DNA of 64,000 bases from Deroplatys truncata (taxonomy: Eukaryota > Arthropoda > Insecta > Mantodea > Mantidae): contig CM060978.1 in assembly GCA_030765065.1 (NCBI GenBank), positions 108,743,192 to 108,807,191 on the forward strand. Reading direction: 5' to 3'. The notes beneath the pieces are model-generated. The model worked only from the letters and a program-made list of their open reading frames with translations. It was not told the DNA's origin and did not search any database. Shown one piece after another: positions 9,901-21,785 of this stretch. A program made the translations under genes and the position numbers. The first letter of the stretch is position 1. Each line of letters starts with the position of its first letter.

Positions 9901-11879
9901 GACTTTTAATGATGAAGGAACTATCAAAATCGGTTGGATGGTTTCCGAAATTACCATATACACACACGCTCGCGCGCAGTTTATCTCTATAATATTAGCA
10001 CAGAAGTACATAAACAACATATTTTAACTATGTTATGTAACGTATAATATTATATGTTTGCCGTAGCAGGTTTATGCTCGCCTCTTCGGGTTTCCCATTA
10101 GTATAAAATTCAGTGAGAAGTAAAGGATCTCACAAGATATTTACAGAAAATTCTTGGTATCGATTATTTGTCAATCCCTCAAGCTTACTTTATAATCAAA
10201 TGACGTTTTTGAGGAAATAAAAAATAATGTAAAGGTTTTCATTTAAATGCTTGTCTAGAGTGGTGAGAATTTTTTGGCATTGCCCGCCTTTAGTCCTTAA
10301 ATAGTGTCAGAGGTAAGTATGAAATGTGAGTTGACGCAACTTTTCGTTTTGGGTTGTAATGTAACTGAGAGACCGTGGACACACATGCACACATACGCAC
10401 GTTCTAGAATACCTATTTTGGATAAGGGGACATAAAAATGTGTATTTACAGTGAAATTTAGGTAAAGAAGTTGCTGGACCGAATGAAATATTTCCTCTGC
10501 TTTAAGTAAGCGATAAAGAAGGAAAAACAGGTAATATAATCATAGGTTTAAAGTCTTGAAAGAACTTTTGAATGTGCCTTATTTCCTAATGAAGATGATT
10601 TTCACGTTTAAGTCTAAGAAACTGGTCAACTACATTTATTTCTGTATGTAAATAAATGGTTTTGAATACTGTAACAGGGTTCTAACATTCTCTAGTTCAG
10701 TTTGGATCTGTTGAGCCGTCCACTTGGAATAAAAAGTCGACAGCAAACAGCTCGTTTCTTGCGCTGGATGTGACAGCTACTGATTCAAACGGCTGTCAGT
10801 CCGTAACTTCACGTGCTCTCCTGTTGCAGCTTTTTGCAGAGCTTGTGTAAGAACGAGGCTCGTCAACTGTCTCTCCGTGTATCTATCCGTCTGCCTTCTG
10901 TGTGCTCTAGATGGTTTGGGCTTAAGCCTGTTCCGACATCAAAGACACCGTGACCGTCTCTTTCATGCTTACCCCATAACTACACTACCTATTGATTTGT
11001 AAGCAGTATTATATTTGGGATTATGGTACCTTATGTTCTTTATACGCACTCCTACAGTTTTTTCTATTTCATTTTAATGCATCTGTAACTGGAAATATCT
11101 TGAATGCTCTTTTATATACTGATTTCTAATGTGGTTCTTTGGATGAAATCGTTTTACTGATCTTTTAGAGGAGTGCATATTTTATAAACCTTTGTGTAAT
11201 TTTCTACACGATCTGCTTCAGTATTGCTGCGTTTTTTTCTCTCTCTCTTATTATTCAGAGCATCTTATTATATTCCACAAATATGGTTAAATTTATTTAA
11301 TTGTCTTTATTTCTTAAATGTTTGCATGTAATTTCACATTGCAGATAATCTAAAGTAGACTTCACATCATGGATTACGTCTTTAGTTCTTATTGCTCTTT
11401 TCTCTATAATAACAACTGTTTAATTTTAGAACATCGAAAATTATATTTTGGATGCATTGTTTTCAATTTATTTACCAAAGTTATTTGTAGTTTCTTTCCC
11501 CTCCCGTCTGTGTTTATCTCCACAGCTGCATCATTCAATTTTAAACTGCTAGTGTTACTTTCACGTGCCTGGCATTCTATGTACTGTCTTTCTTTTTATT
11601 GAAAGTTGAACAGAACCGACATATTTCCTTATGTCCTATGATCATTCACACCGCTATGTAAGCTTGTTTTTCTTTTTATTAGGTGTCCAGGCAGGAATGC
11701 TGTAGAAATTGATCTTATAAAGAGACGGCCGAAATCTATAGATATTTGAATACTTATTATCTATATTAAATTTTTAAATAAAAATTGATATTTAATACTA
11801 TTGTGGCATAACACTTTAGAGCTATGAATTATCTAAATATAAGAGCTCACAAGGCTAGCCGGTAAGAGATGTAGGAGGA
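9901..11879. other. Unassigned region
   Basis: Mostly AT-rich. A moderately GC-richer patch at about 10700-10980 has no convincing frame or splice pattern. Frame 11369-11602 plus (77 codons) is hydrophobic and Ser/Phe/Leu-rich from low-complexity DNA and has no family resemblance. Confidence 0.5.
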
Positions 11880-13320
11880 AGAAAGAAGGAAGCTGAAAAA
11901 CAGGAATTACTGACTACATTTTATTGCAAGATCAAGAAGAAACTTTCACAATACCTCGTTAGGGATTACATCCCTACACGGTAGTAGAAGTAGTAGTCCC
12001 TCGGTGGATTAACTCCTGCCTCGGAAGAAGGATGTGGTAGCTGCACCAACACGTGTCTCCTCACTTTATGGTGTTCCACCGTCTACTGTGACCTACATAT
12101 GTCTCACCACTATACGACCTAACGTAGCGTTGACCACGATTTGTCCATGTGACTGGTAAACAGCCAGTCACGAGGAGAAAGCCAATACTATGATCTCTAC
12201 AAGGAAACAGAATTTTCTATGTAACAGTTGTTTCTCTCAACGGTCAACTCTAGACAATTTGTTCCATTCTTCAACTTCTCCACTAACAATGAAATAACCT
12301 ACAAAATAAATACGTATGCCAAAGAAGTATGACTCAGAACACACCAATAGAAGGCAATTACTATATCAACTATGTGGCCATGATGACACAATTGCAAAGC
12401 AAGCCTATGAACATATTCAATGTTGTTTGTGAAGTAATTCGCCAAAACTTGATGTGTCAGGATGCTAACTGTGCACATGTTGAGGTAAGGTCAAACAAAA
12501 GCTCCTCTGTGATATCTTCACGTGTCTGAGTTTTATGACAGATATTGACATGTGCCCTTGTGCAGACAGAACCAAAGTATGAGCTGAATAATCTGCATTT
12601 GAAACCGTAAATTGTATTAAATTCCTCTAGTGTCCAAAAGAACCAGGATTTAGCGTGACTTACACTTGGAATCTGATAGGTGATAAACTTGCCAATAGAA
12701 ATGGTTAAAATATCTGTCCGGCATGTGAAGAGGAGTCACAACATATGCTGGTGATCTGTTAGAAATGAGGATCAAGTTATAATGCGATCCTTACCAATCC
12801 AATACAAAATGATGGATATATTGTCGTAGCCTCTTCTTATTAGCACTCAAAAATGATGGGGAGCTACTCGCTTGCAAAGAATGTACCGGGAAATTAATCA
12901 AACTTCTTACACGGCGAGGCTACGACGAGGGACGCAGCTAAAGAAAGTACAGAAAATATTACTAATCCGAAACGTTACATGGCTTAAAGGAAGGAAAGGA
13001 CTCTACACTAACATAATTAAAACTTCCAGAGAATGGATGGCTGATGAATTTATTATATAAAGATAGATAACGTAGTGCTTACACTCTTAGCCCACATGTC
13101 CGCCGGGCGAGGCCGCATGGCAGTTGCACGTCCTTACAGCTCGAAGGTCACTCCCTGACTCGTCCCAAGTGACGCTACTCTAAGCGTCAGGGAAGCCAAA
13201 CAAACTCATCCCCTCCTAAAGCCTAGTTCCCCCTACTCCAAACTAACTGCCATCTCGAATCCGGGTGACCAGAGAGACGTATGTCCTATAATCTCTGCAT
13301 ACGTCACAATATTGAACGCT
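11880..13320 (+). other. Possible degenerate retroelement, not identified
   Basis: This block is less AT-rich and has more coding-like texture than its surroundings. At about 12690-12760 the plus strand reads 'NICPACEEESQHMLVIC' in one frame. The spacing C-x2-C-x7-H-x4-C resembles the cysteine-histidine tail found after the reverse transcriptase in many LINEs. Frames 12329-12529 and 12872-13060 lie on either side. A GC-rich segment at 13080-13260 without a frame could be a 3' untranslated region. The block includes a perfect 8-bp-stem hairpin, 'gtgactgg'/'ccagtcac', at 12149-12171. I cannot assign a family; a host pseudogene is also possible. Confidence 0.3.
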
Positions 13321-14520
13321 ATTGTGGGAGAAGGAGCAATTTGGCAAACTTTTTAGAGATGATTCTCTTCTGAAAGGGTCGATAATCAAGAAGGGGTGTG
13401 AGAACAGAGCTAAGAAATTTCTAATGGGTATTCGGGCTATTTTTGGCTATTTAAGTTTACTTATTTGTTGTTATTAATTTTACATGCTTTGTGGTTAATA
13501 TAATCGAGAACAAGCATATGTTTACTCTCATATTAAGTAATATGTTACACTCAAATATGTTTTCGTTTTCTTTTACATGCATACAGATATTTTTCTCTTC
13601 TTTCTTTGTTATCTATGAATATCGTCAAGGTGCTACAGAGTTTATTGCGCACATATAAACTTAAAACTCAACCGGCGTATATCTAATTTTAAAAAAAGAC
13701 ACACTCGTACATTTATTTTAAAAAATAAACGAGTTGGGTTCAATTTTCAGCTTCGATGGGAAGGTAATAGCTAAATAAAAGAATATGCAGGAGAAGAGTA
13801 GCAGGAGCAGCAAAAAAGAAAGGAAGAAAAAGAAAATAATGCACCTTGTGTACAAGAGGAATGATTATTAAACTATTACAAATTCACAGTTTCTTTGTGG
13901 GAGTGCAGAAAAATATGGCTAGAGCGTATGTCTCGATTTGGTGGAACCATTTGTTCACAATAATAGAGAAATGTATTGCATGAAGATGGCAAAGGAAGCT
14001 GTATATTACGTTGTGATTATTTTTATTATTACTATTAAAACTTTTTCAGCACAAATGTATAGGTCGGCATCTAAGCTTTATCTATAAATTTAATTATTTA
14101 AAATGCTTTCTCACGTCTACTTATCCGCACTTTGATGAATAACTCACATATTCCACACACACAAACTAATTTAATACGTATTTTCCTTAAACTTTCTTGT
14201 GAACAAAAGTTTCTTTGCTTCACGCCAAGTTATAAAGGCGTAAACATGACCGACTCCAAAGCTACGGTATAAGTTCTCTGATTGGCAGGCAAAATCACCG
14301 CTTTTTGGTTTTTAAATTACTTACTTAAGCTAATTACTATTGGCCATATACAAATGATAATTTAATTAGGTCTTAAAATGTTGATTAACTTGAGAACGTA
14401 AATACAAATTATAATGAACATCTAGCTACTCAACCATTGTATATTTTGCTTACACTATGCGTGGAACTCGGTACATTTTTCATTTATTACGCAAGTTTTC
14501 AGATTTTCTCATTTAAAGGT

Positions 14521-14556
<36 letters not shown>

Positions 14557-15234
14557 AACTTCATAAAAATAATTAATTGTCTAGTTAATTGTAGCAACAC
14601 AATAAATAAAATATATTCAATATATTAATATAAGTCGCTAATGAAATGATCTGCAGGACTTGTATAAAATGAACAAAAATGAATAGTCGATTTTGCCACA
14701 TCCAACAAAACCATTGATAATAGACTAAAGCACGAGTGCATACATTCTAATATGAAATGGAGGAGATTAAGCATCAGGGTTTAATATTGATCATTCATTC
14801 TCACCTTCAGAGCTAATTTTAGTTAACGTGGACTAGGAACAGAAATTGCATATCAGTGTTCCATGACGTCATTCCTCGGTGTTCGCGTGCTCTATTTTAA
14901 GCAAGCTGGCATTCAGGACTTTGAGTAGGAGGAGAACAAATTGATAAAGCAGCAGTTTCATTTTTATTCAACCGAAATAGTAGCTTTTGGGGTTAATAAT
15001 CTAAAAGACGTTTAGTCCGTCTATTTTTGTAAGAGTTGTTTCGACATTTGAAAGACAATATATTATTTATTTTACCTAGAGTGTTAAGCTTTGCTTACTC
15101 TGTACAGAGGAGTAAGTTTGCTTGTTTGTTTCTTGATTCACTTCATTCGTCCAAAAGACTGTACACGACGTTTAAAATTCATACGCAAAGTAACCATTAA
15201 CCGGAACCTATGAGTATGACGAAGAGCGAAGGGG
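13321..15234. other. Unassigned AT-rich region
   Basis: No supported gene. It contains a (CA)n tract at 14521-14548 running into (TA)n, which produces a spurious His/Thr-repeat frame. Confidence 0.5.
14521..14558. repeat. (CA)n microsatellite
   Basis: About 14 CA units followed by a short TA tract. Confidence 0.9.
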
Positions 15235-15746
15235 GAATTAGCACCTCGACCTAAGGAGATCATTTGTGCTTAGGCCCCTAATGGGGCGCTTCCAAGAGGG
15301 AGGGGTGAGGAGACAGAGGGCGGCCGAACCAGGAGGCACGACAGAGCAGAGGGCAAAGTCCCTACATTTCCAGGTTGAAACTCTCCGGTGGCAGCTAGTA
15401 CAACCGGCTCCCCTCTCCCTGCAGGTTTGTACATTCCACTGGGGGACCCGGAGACCGCCCCCATTCCGGGGGACGAAGTGTTATAGAGAGCATCCTTTTT
15501 CCCCTGCCATGCAACGCCGAGACTCCCGCCGACCCTGAAACAACCAGTAGATGAAAGACGAAGTGAAATGAGAAAGGAGGTGAAATGGAGGGACAGGGAT
15601 GTAATTAACCTTCTCAGTAGTCGCCTGGCGACCCGAGGAAACCCCGAAAAAATCTCATGGGTAAGGAAGATCGGCCGCGGGAATCGAACCAACGACCTCC
15701 CGAATGCGAGCCACTCGCGCTACCGCCTGTACCACCTCACCTCGCT
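15235..15746 (-). repeat. SINE family D, copy 1 (long tRNA-headed SINE, ~510 bp)
   Basis: Read on the minus strand, the head at 15746-15670 has 'gaggtggtacaggcggtagcg' as A-box region and 'ttggttcgattcccg' as B box. A 430-bp GC-rich body follows with 'tttcctcgggtcgcca', 'ggtcggcgggagtctcggcg', 'gggagaggggagccggttgt', 'ggccgccctctgtctcctca' and 'ggggcctaagcacaaatgat'. The copy at 52.57 kb matches along its whole length. At over 500 bp it is long for a SINE. Overlapping frames on both strands here (15266-15692) are by-products of its GC content, not genes. Confidence 0.85.
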
Positions 15747-16463
15747 ATAGTTTTAATTTACAACTCTTACGTTCAACTACTAAACTGTTAAAATAGATTT
15801 ATAACACAGCATACTGGAGCACTAACATATTGGAGAAATGAAGTATACCAGCTTATGAAGGCGGTTTTGAATTTCCACAAAGAATGGGTGTAAAAACAAA
15901 CTCAAAGGGCGTACTGCTGTTCGAAGCCATATGTGTGATCATAGATATCACCTACGTAAAGACAGCTGAACATCAGAATCCTGTTTATAAGGATGCAATA
16001 TTTATATCTGGCAATTATTTCTTAAACTGGTATTTTATTCAAATACTGCCGATCTGGCAAAGTTCAAGGTTAGCACCGAATAGTGCGTTATTCATATTAC
16101 AGATATACGTACTAAAGTTCTGAACACCGAAATCTTTTTAACACTGTTTAAGTGTATGTTTTTTCTTTATTTGTTTTATGCATTCTAATTTAACTTATAT
16201 TAAACATATAAAGGAATAAACCTTATTTGCAAAGTATTACCAGAAATGACTCTACCTATATTTGTAATTTGCAACAGAAAATGTGATTTGTTACAAATTA
16301 AATGGTATGCACGAAGGTTTTAAATTGGCAGAAATGGGAGAGGGATTTTTGATATCATTCAGTTTTACCACTATTACATGGAATATTAATGCCAAATGAC
16401 CTGAGATGACCTGATGACAGTGTTTAAGTCCAATGTCCTGAACATTGTAGGGTTCTTGTATTG
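15747..16463. other. Unassigned AT-rich stretch
   Basis: Flanks the left end of the DNA transposon. No gene or repeat recognised. Confidence 0.5.
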
Positions 16464-16590
16464 CACTGGGGAACAGTGATTTTGGTACCTTACAATTCTG
16501 ACCTATTTCTGACTATGTTTGGGTCACTGGTTCCAAAAATGCTCTCAGTTTTGCCCTATCAGCTCTAGTTTTTGAGATATAGCTTATTCA
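16464..16590 (+). repeat. Left terminal inverted repeat of the 2.27 kb transposon
   Basis: Begins 'cactggggaacagtgatttt' and ends around 'gagatatagctta'. It pairs with 18608-18733. Confidence 0.8.
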
Positions 16591-16724
16591 CATTATACAC
16601 CAATTTTAACCTTACTGGTCCGCATATGCAACTATATTACTTGCACACAATTAAATACAGAATACATTTGGATAGATCAAGCACATTCTTTTTCATGAAG
16701 CAACTTTCTATAAACTACCATAAT

Positions 16725-18439
16725 TTATTTATATATAGTCGCATTAGGTTCATTGATTTTCTTCCATTGGGTTGCTGAATTATCGTTTATGCAATTTCCT
16801 CCGATGCATGATGTTGGACATTTGCGCTGGATGCTCCAACAGTAGTCCGCCATCATATGTATATCCCATCGTCCACAATACCGTTCTTCCATTATACTTA
16901 TTTCCTGGTGAAAACGTTCACCCTGTTCCTCACTTACATCTCCAAGATTGTCTGGAAATCGGTCCAAATGACTGTGCAGGTAGTGTAATTTGATTCTCAT
17001 GTTACAACCAAGAGCACAAAAAGCAGTGAGCATATTCTTAACCAGTTTTTTATGGTTAAGAGGCTTATAGTTTCCAAGGAAATTATTTGCTACAATACAG
17101 AACGACGACCACCACACAGCTGCCTCAGTATCGTTCATTGACTCTTGAAATTTCTCATCATTTATGAGTTGTCGGATTTGTGATCCATCAAATATATCTG
17201 CTTTTATTTTCTCCATACACAATACAGGAAATTTTGTACATACATAACCAAAATATGCTCCATCTTTATTCAACGCCTTGATGAACTGCTTCATGAACCC
17301 AAGTTTGATATGCAGTGGTGGCAATATGATCTTGTTTCTGTCAACCAAAGGTTCTGTGATGATGTTTTTTGTTCTACAACGATCATGCTTTCTCTAAGAG
17401 GCCACTGTCTTGTTACCAAATGTTGATCTTTAGCTCTAGAGTTCCATAGGCATATAAAGCATGGGTATTTGGTGTAACCACCTTGTTGTTCTAGAAGAAA
17501 ATTCATCTTTAAGTCGACACAGATACTCCATTGGTGATCACGGTATGCGATCTTCTTTAGGACTGTAGCTACTGTAGTTTGATTTTCATGCATAGTAATT
17601 GAGTGACCAATTGGTATTGACCTGTATTTGTTCCCATTATGCAAAAGAACACATTTCAAGCTGCGTTTGGAGCTATCAATAAATAACCCCCACTCCGTTG
17701 ATGTGTATTTTCTTATACCCAGTTTCATTAACAGTCCTTCAACATTGATGTAAGAAGCAAATTGATTTTCTGTTGTGAAGAATGGCAGGAAATCTTTCTC
17801 TCTTTTGCGATAGACTGTCACTTTTGTTCCTGGTAACAGACATTGTTTCTCTGCCAGCCTAGAAGCTAACAATTCTGACGACTTCTTTGGAAGACTAAGT
17901 CCTCTAATGAGGTCATTCAATTCTGCTTGATTAAAACCAGATACAACTGGTGAAGGTCTTGCGAAATCACTGTTCAGCATAGCTTTCAGCTGATTCATCC
18001 ACTTCTTCTGATGACTCTGAAAGACTGATAAATACTGGAACAGGTATCTTCTCTGAATGTGGAACGGGACGTCTTGCAGAGCGTAGATCGGGATATTTCC
18101 ACGTATTCCGGTTTTTGCTATTGATTCCCTTTACATTTACTGAACAAGAGTAACAATCGTCAGTGTGGTTTATTGCTTCTCGCCATATTATTGATTCTCC
18201 TAATTTCAAGCACTTCCGCTTCCCATTTTTCCACTGTCGCAGATCCTCTGTGCATGTTCTACATACGATGTGAGGTGCCCAAACCTTATCTTGGTCTCCA
18301 AGTTTTACTTTGAAATGGCCAAATAAGCTCTTTTTACAAAATCGGTTATGGGATTTCTTTGCTGGATGACTGTGTATTCCCCACAGATGAAACAAAACAC
18401 ATCAGGATTATTCACACATTTTCTTCGTGATGAAGCCAT
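16725..18439 (-). pseudogene. Uncharacterised arthropod multicopy family, putative transposase, three frameshifts
   Basis: The gene starts at ATG 18439 (MASSRRKCVNNPDVFCFICG), just after a splice-acceptor-like 'cctttttatag'. About 540 residues are readable, ending at a stop at 16725. I recognise it as a family present in many copies in arthropod genomes but with no assigned function. Frame changes occur near 18316 (one T lost after 'FVKRAYLA'), near 17985, and at an A6 run (17365-17370). The N-terminal third has paired cysteines ('CFIC', 'HIVCRTC', 'DCYSC') that could bind zinc. The middle holds 'LFIDSSKRSLKCVLLHNGN' (Asp at 17677) and 'ICVDLKMNFLL' (Asp near 17515), then 'CFIC' near 17461. 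The C-terminal part holds 'LHSHLDRFPDNLG', 'VSEEQGERFHQEIS' and 'MMADYCW'. Two Asp on predicted strands plus the conserved Glu of G-E-R-F-H-Q make a plausible D-D-E site. That is inference. Confidence 0.85.
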
Positions 18440-18607
18440 ATCAGTGCCTATAAAAAGGAGACATAAATGTCAGAATAGTTAAAGTACATCTGAAGACAAC
18501 ATGAATAGACCTTGAATAAAGTAAATTAGTATAATGCTAATAATATAATCAATTTACAAATGGTGCTGTAAAACAAAGTAGTCATAAGAGCAACTTATAA
18601 AGATATC

Positions 18608-18733
18608 ATCAATATCTCATAAACTAGAGCTGCTAGAATGAAATGGAAGACATTTTCGGAATCAGCAGCATCAAAATACCCAGAATAAGGTGGAAAATTC
18701 GAGGCACCACTATTTTGTTTTTGTTCCCCAGTG
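18608..18733 (-). repeat. Right terminal inverted repeat of the 2.27 kb transposon
   Basis: Inverted relative to the left repeat. It ends 'tgttccccagtg' at 18733. The inner conserved block 'atctcataaactagagctg' lies near 18614-18632. Confidence 0.8.
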
Positions 18734-19323
18734 TTATTAAATAGCTACGTTAGGAACGGCGCAATATTTTATATTTTAAACTACTATATTATCTAAAAAT
18801 TAATGGATCACTAAAGATACTCATAGTCTATTTGAAATATCCACCGGTAGCCTTCATTTCCTTGAGCATTCATATAACCAAATGTTACGAATATCAAGAG
18901 GGCTTTACAAATGTATAGTTCCGAGAGGTTCATTATAAAAACGTCATCTATCTAATTTTGTCATAGGTCTATATCTAAAGCTTATTTGTGATGTGATAAA
19001 GTTTATTTGTGATATTTAAGAACTTTATTGTGATACTGGAATGACAAATAACATCTAAAATATATGTTTTGTATTTTCTATAAATAATCTTTGAAATACT
19101 CTTCATCTTCCTTTGAATAAATCTTAAAACAGAGAAAAACTCTTACTAGAGGAAAAATGCAAATCTTGTTAAGATAAACAATTTATGCGGAATAATTTTT
19201 GTGACATAATATTTACGAAATATTAGGAATTATTTCTGTGAATGTTTTTCACCAGTACACTTTGAAATGTTGAGCTATTCTTTTGTTTTGATGAGCTCAC
19301 ACAAAAGATAAATAATAGCGCTT
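18734..19323. other. Unassigned AT-rich stretch
   Basis: No gene or repeat recognised between the transposon and the next SINE. Confidence 0.5.
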
Positions 19324-19436
19324 GCCTGGCCTCGTAGATCATTCGTAGAGCACCTGCCTGCCGGCTGAGGGATGGGGATTTTTCCCTAGCCAAGATTATG
19401 CCCTATCTTCCCCACAGTCTGGAAGTATGAATGAGA

Positions 19437-19468
<32 letters not shown>

Positions 19469-19620
19469 TCTAATGAATAAAACCCAAAGTTTGCAGAATT
19501 CCAACGACAAACGAACACGAGTTAACACCATTACTATAGGCAATAATATGTTCCAAAGGAAAGGCTGCCAGTAAGACCATTGCAGTTACAGGCGGGGTAT
19601 AAATGGAACGTAAAAAAAAA
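19324..19620 (+). repeat. SINE family C, copy 2 (head partly deleted)
   Basis: Same body as the copy at 4.7 kb but on the plus strand. The A-box region is degenerate ('tagatcattcgtagagcacc') and the B box is deleted, with 'gctgagg' running straight into 'gatggggatttttccctagc'. The body includes a (GT)n tract at 19440-19468 and ends with an A run after 'ataaatggaacg'. Confidence 0.82.
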
Positions 19621-19769
19621 TTCTCGCCTACTTTTTTATTTTCTCATGATTAACACGAAATATATTCAAAATTAAGCTTATGTGTGAATGATTTATAAAA
19701 ATATATATTAAAATAGATATTAGCAACCTTTTCAAATACTGATATCGAATACAGACGCAAAAAATATGT

Positions 19770-20617
19770 GATACAATCATATGACTTTGTCTATCCTATA
19801 TCGTTTATTAGAGAGCATACAAACTATTCATACTAAAGCTTATTTTTCTGTCTACTACATTTTAATCGAAATAAGCATTTGCAGAAATAGCTACATTACA
19901 CATTTCGTTATAGACACAAAGGAAACAACGATATCAAACTGGATGCTGTACGCTGGCCTTAAAATTCCATTTTGTCTCCATGCAATAAGTAAATAAGTAA
20001 ATGTTGACAGAACTTAAGAGAGTGACCAAGAAATGAACATTCGAACTTTTAATAACGGATATCTCAGAAATGGTTTATGCAGCAAAAAAAAATTATTTAA
20101 AATAAAATCTGTGTTTTAAAGAGATCTACATTTTTTGTGTACTACGCTTTCATATATCGCTTAAGGCTTATCATTTATACAAGAGTATACAAAATTCCTT
20201 CCAAATGAATTAGATTTCACTATTCCCAGAAAATTCAAGATATAAATTTTATTTGTAATGTAAATATATTTAATATATAATATTTTAATTAAAATCGTTA
20301 GAGCCATCTTTTAGAAAATCAAAATTTTTGAATAATCTTCCATGTAAAGGGCAGTCAGGGGTCGAGGTTTTCTTAGAAATCTTCGTGTCGTATTTTTGGA
20401 AGGTACTAAACCTAAATACCAAGTTTGGTATTTATCTGGATCTTCGTTTTTGAGTTATCATGTTCACAGACACACACATGCGCGCGCGGACCTTTTTCTA
20501 AAAGTGCTATTTTTGAATTTAGGGGGCCTCAAAACATATATTTCCGGTGAAATTTTGATATCCAATTTTTGGGTGGAATACAATACTTCCCCTACTTACT
20601 ATACATTGTAGAGAAAG
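19770..20617 (+). repeat. Family A repeat, copy 3 (near full length)
   Basis: A forward copy of about 850 bp from 'catatgactttgtctatcc' (19778) to 'gtagagaaagta' (20606-20617). Good internal reference: 'cattacacatttcgttatag', 'tctcagaaatggtttatgc', 'aatcgttagagccatc', 'gttatcatgttcacagac' and 'tttccggtgaaattttgat' are all present. Confidence 0.88.
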
Positions 20618-21648
20618 TAAAAATAAATAACCTTTTCGCTTGATATTTTTAATATCTGCAGCCAAGATTTGAAGTGTTTTAATAATAACAAATGCAACAT
20701 GCTTTTATTCCATTAATCCATGAATGAATATTTCCCCCCCGGAGCTTCGAAGATAGTAAAGAGAGACTAAGAGCATCTTGCTGTCTTGCAAAACCAGCAA
20801 CCAGCACATACACCGAAGTCCCGGAACGACAGAAACTCTTAAGGCGGTATGGAACAAGGTACAGTGAAACAGGTCGTGCGTAAGGGTCCACATTGCCTTG
20901 CTTGTATTCCCGACTAGTTTCAAACGCCAGAGTGAGTTTAATTTCACTGAAAGCGTGTCTTAGTTACACTACGTTATTCTGTCGAGCGATAAGTGAAAGA
21001 AACCTTTTGTATGTATGTACTAGTATAGGCTAATTTTAGAGAACTGTCAAGTTGGGAGTCAATTTTAAAACATATTTAAATTGAATACATCTTCTGGTTA
21101 TTAAATCTAATGGACTGAAGCTTTCATCAATATACATTGTGAAAGAAATGGAGTATGAAGAAAAGGCAATATGTTCTTCGCACATTCAATTGCCAAACTA
21201 TTGTCCCATGATTTGGCGTAAGTAAACTCCTTTAATTCATCACGGTGTCAATACTACACTCTATGTCATTAGCCTCCAGGTGGTTTAAATGGGCTAAATG
21301 GGTAAGGAGGACCAAACCCCTACTTACATTACGGCAGGAGTTAGTTACGCAGGTTTCTACTTCATGACGCAGCAAGAGGGAGTTATGACGCATTCTTAAC
21401 AGCGAAAAGCACGTCCCCTATATCGGACAAAAGATTTGCGAGTAAGTGTACAACATATACATTGTGAAAATAGTGCGTACTTGCATGTTGGCCATATTGG
21501 AATTATATCGTGTATAAAAAAGAGTGATGTTTCGAATTGTATTACAAAAGGAACTGGCAGCACGCCAGTGCCATTTCATAAATATTTCTTCTACCAAAAA
21601 ATAAAAAGACAGAAAAAATATAAATAAACAGGAAAACTAAACCACACA
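20618..21648. other. Unassigned region
   Basis: Frames at 20679-20947 (minus) overlap each other and have no recognisable motif. Nothing else supported. Confidence 0.5.
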
Positions 21649-21785
21649 GCCTCTTTATCAGACTTGAGGTTGTTTTACGTGCCGTAAATCTACGACACGG
21701 GATCACCGGCTTTGCTTCCCTTCCGAAGGAAGTCATGCTAAGGATTTTTACGCCCTAAAAAAAACCACCGGGTTTGAACCTGCGT
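21649..21785 (-). repeat. SINE family B, copy 3 (fragment)
   Basis: Central part of the family only: 'gcctctttatcagacttgagg', 'gtgccgtaaatctacgacac' and 'ggaagtcatgctaagg', stopping inside the B box ('gggtttgaacctgcg'). Confidence 0.8.

Larger units (their letters stand above)
16464..18733 (-). mobile_element. 2.27 kb DNA transposon with ~120-bp inverted repeats carrying an uncharacterised arthropod gene family
   Basis: Both ends share the same outer sequence, CACTGGGGAACA, at 16464-16475 and, inverted, at 18722-18733. A second matched block, 'cagctctagttt.tgagatat', lies about 100 bp inside each end (16560-16581 and inverted near 18612-18633). Intervening sequence aligns imperfectly ('ccaaaaatg'/'ccgaaaatg'). 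The single frameshifted gene within spans nearly all the internal sequence. The 5'-CACTG start is like CACTA/EnSpm ends, but no conserved CACTA protein motifs are seen. Immediate flanks (…tattg left, ttatta… right) show no clean target duplication. What is seen: inverted ends enclosing one gene. What is inferred: that the gene is its transposase. Confidence 0.8.

Noticed and set aside
15270..15692. 140-codon minus-strand frame
   Set aside because: It lies wholly in SINE family D, overlaps a 90-codon frame on the other strand, and arises from the GC-rich repeat body.
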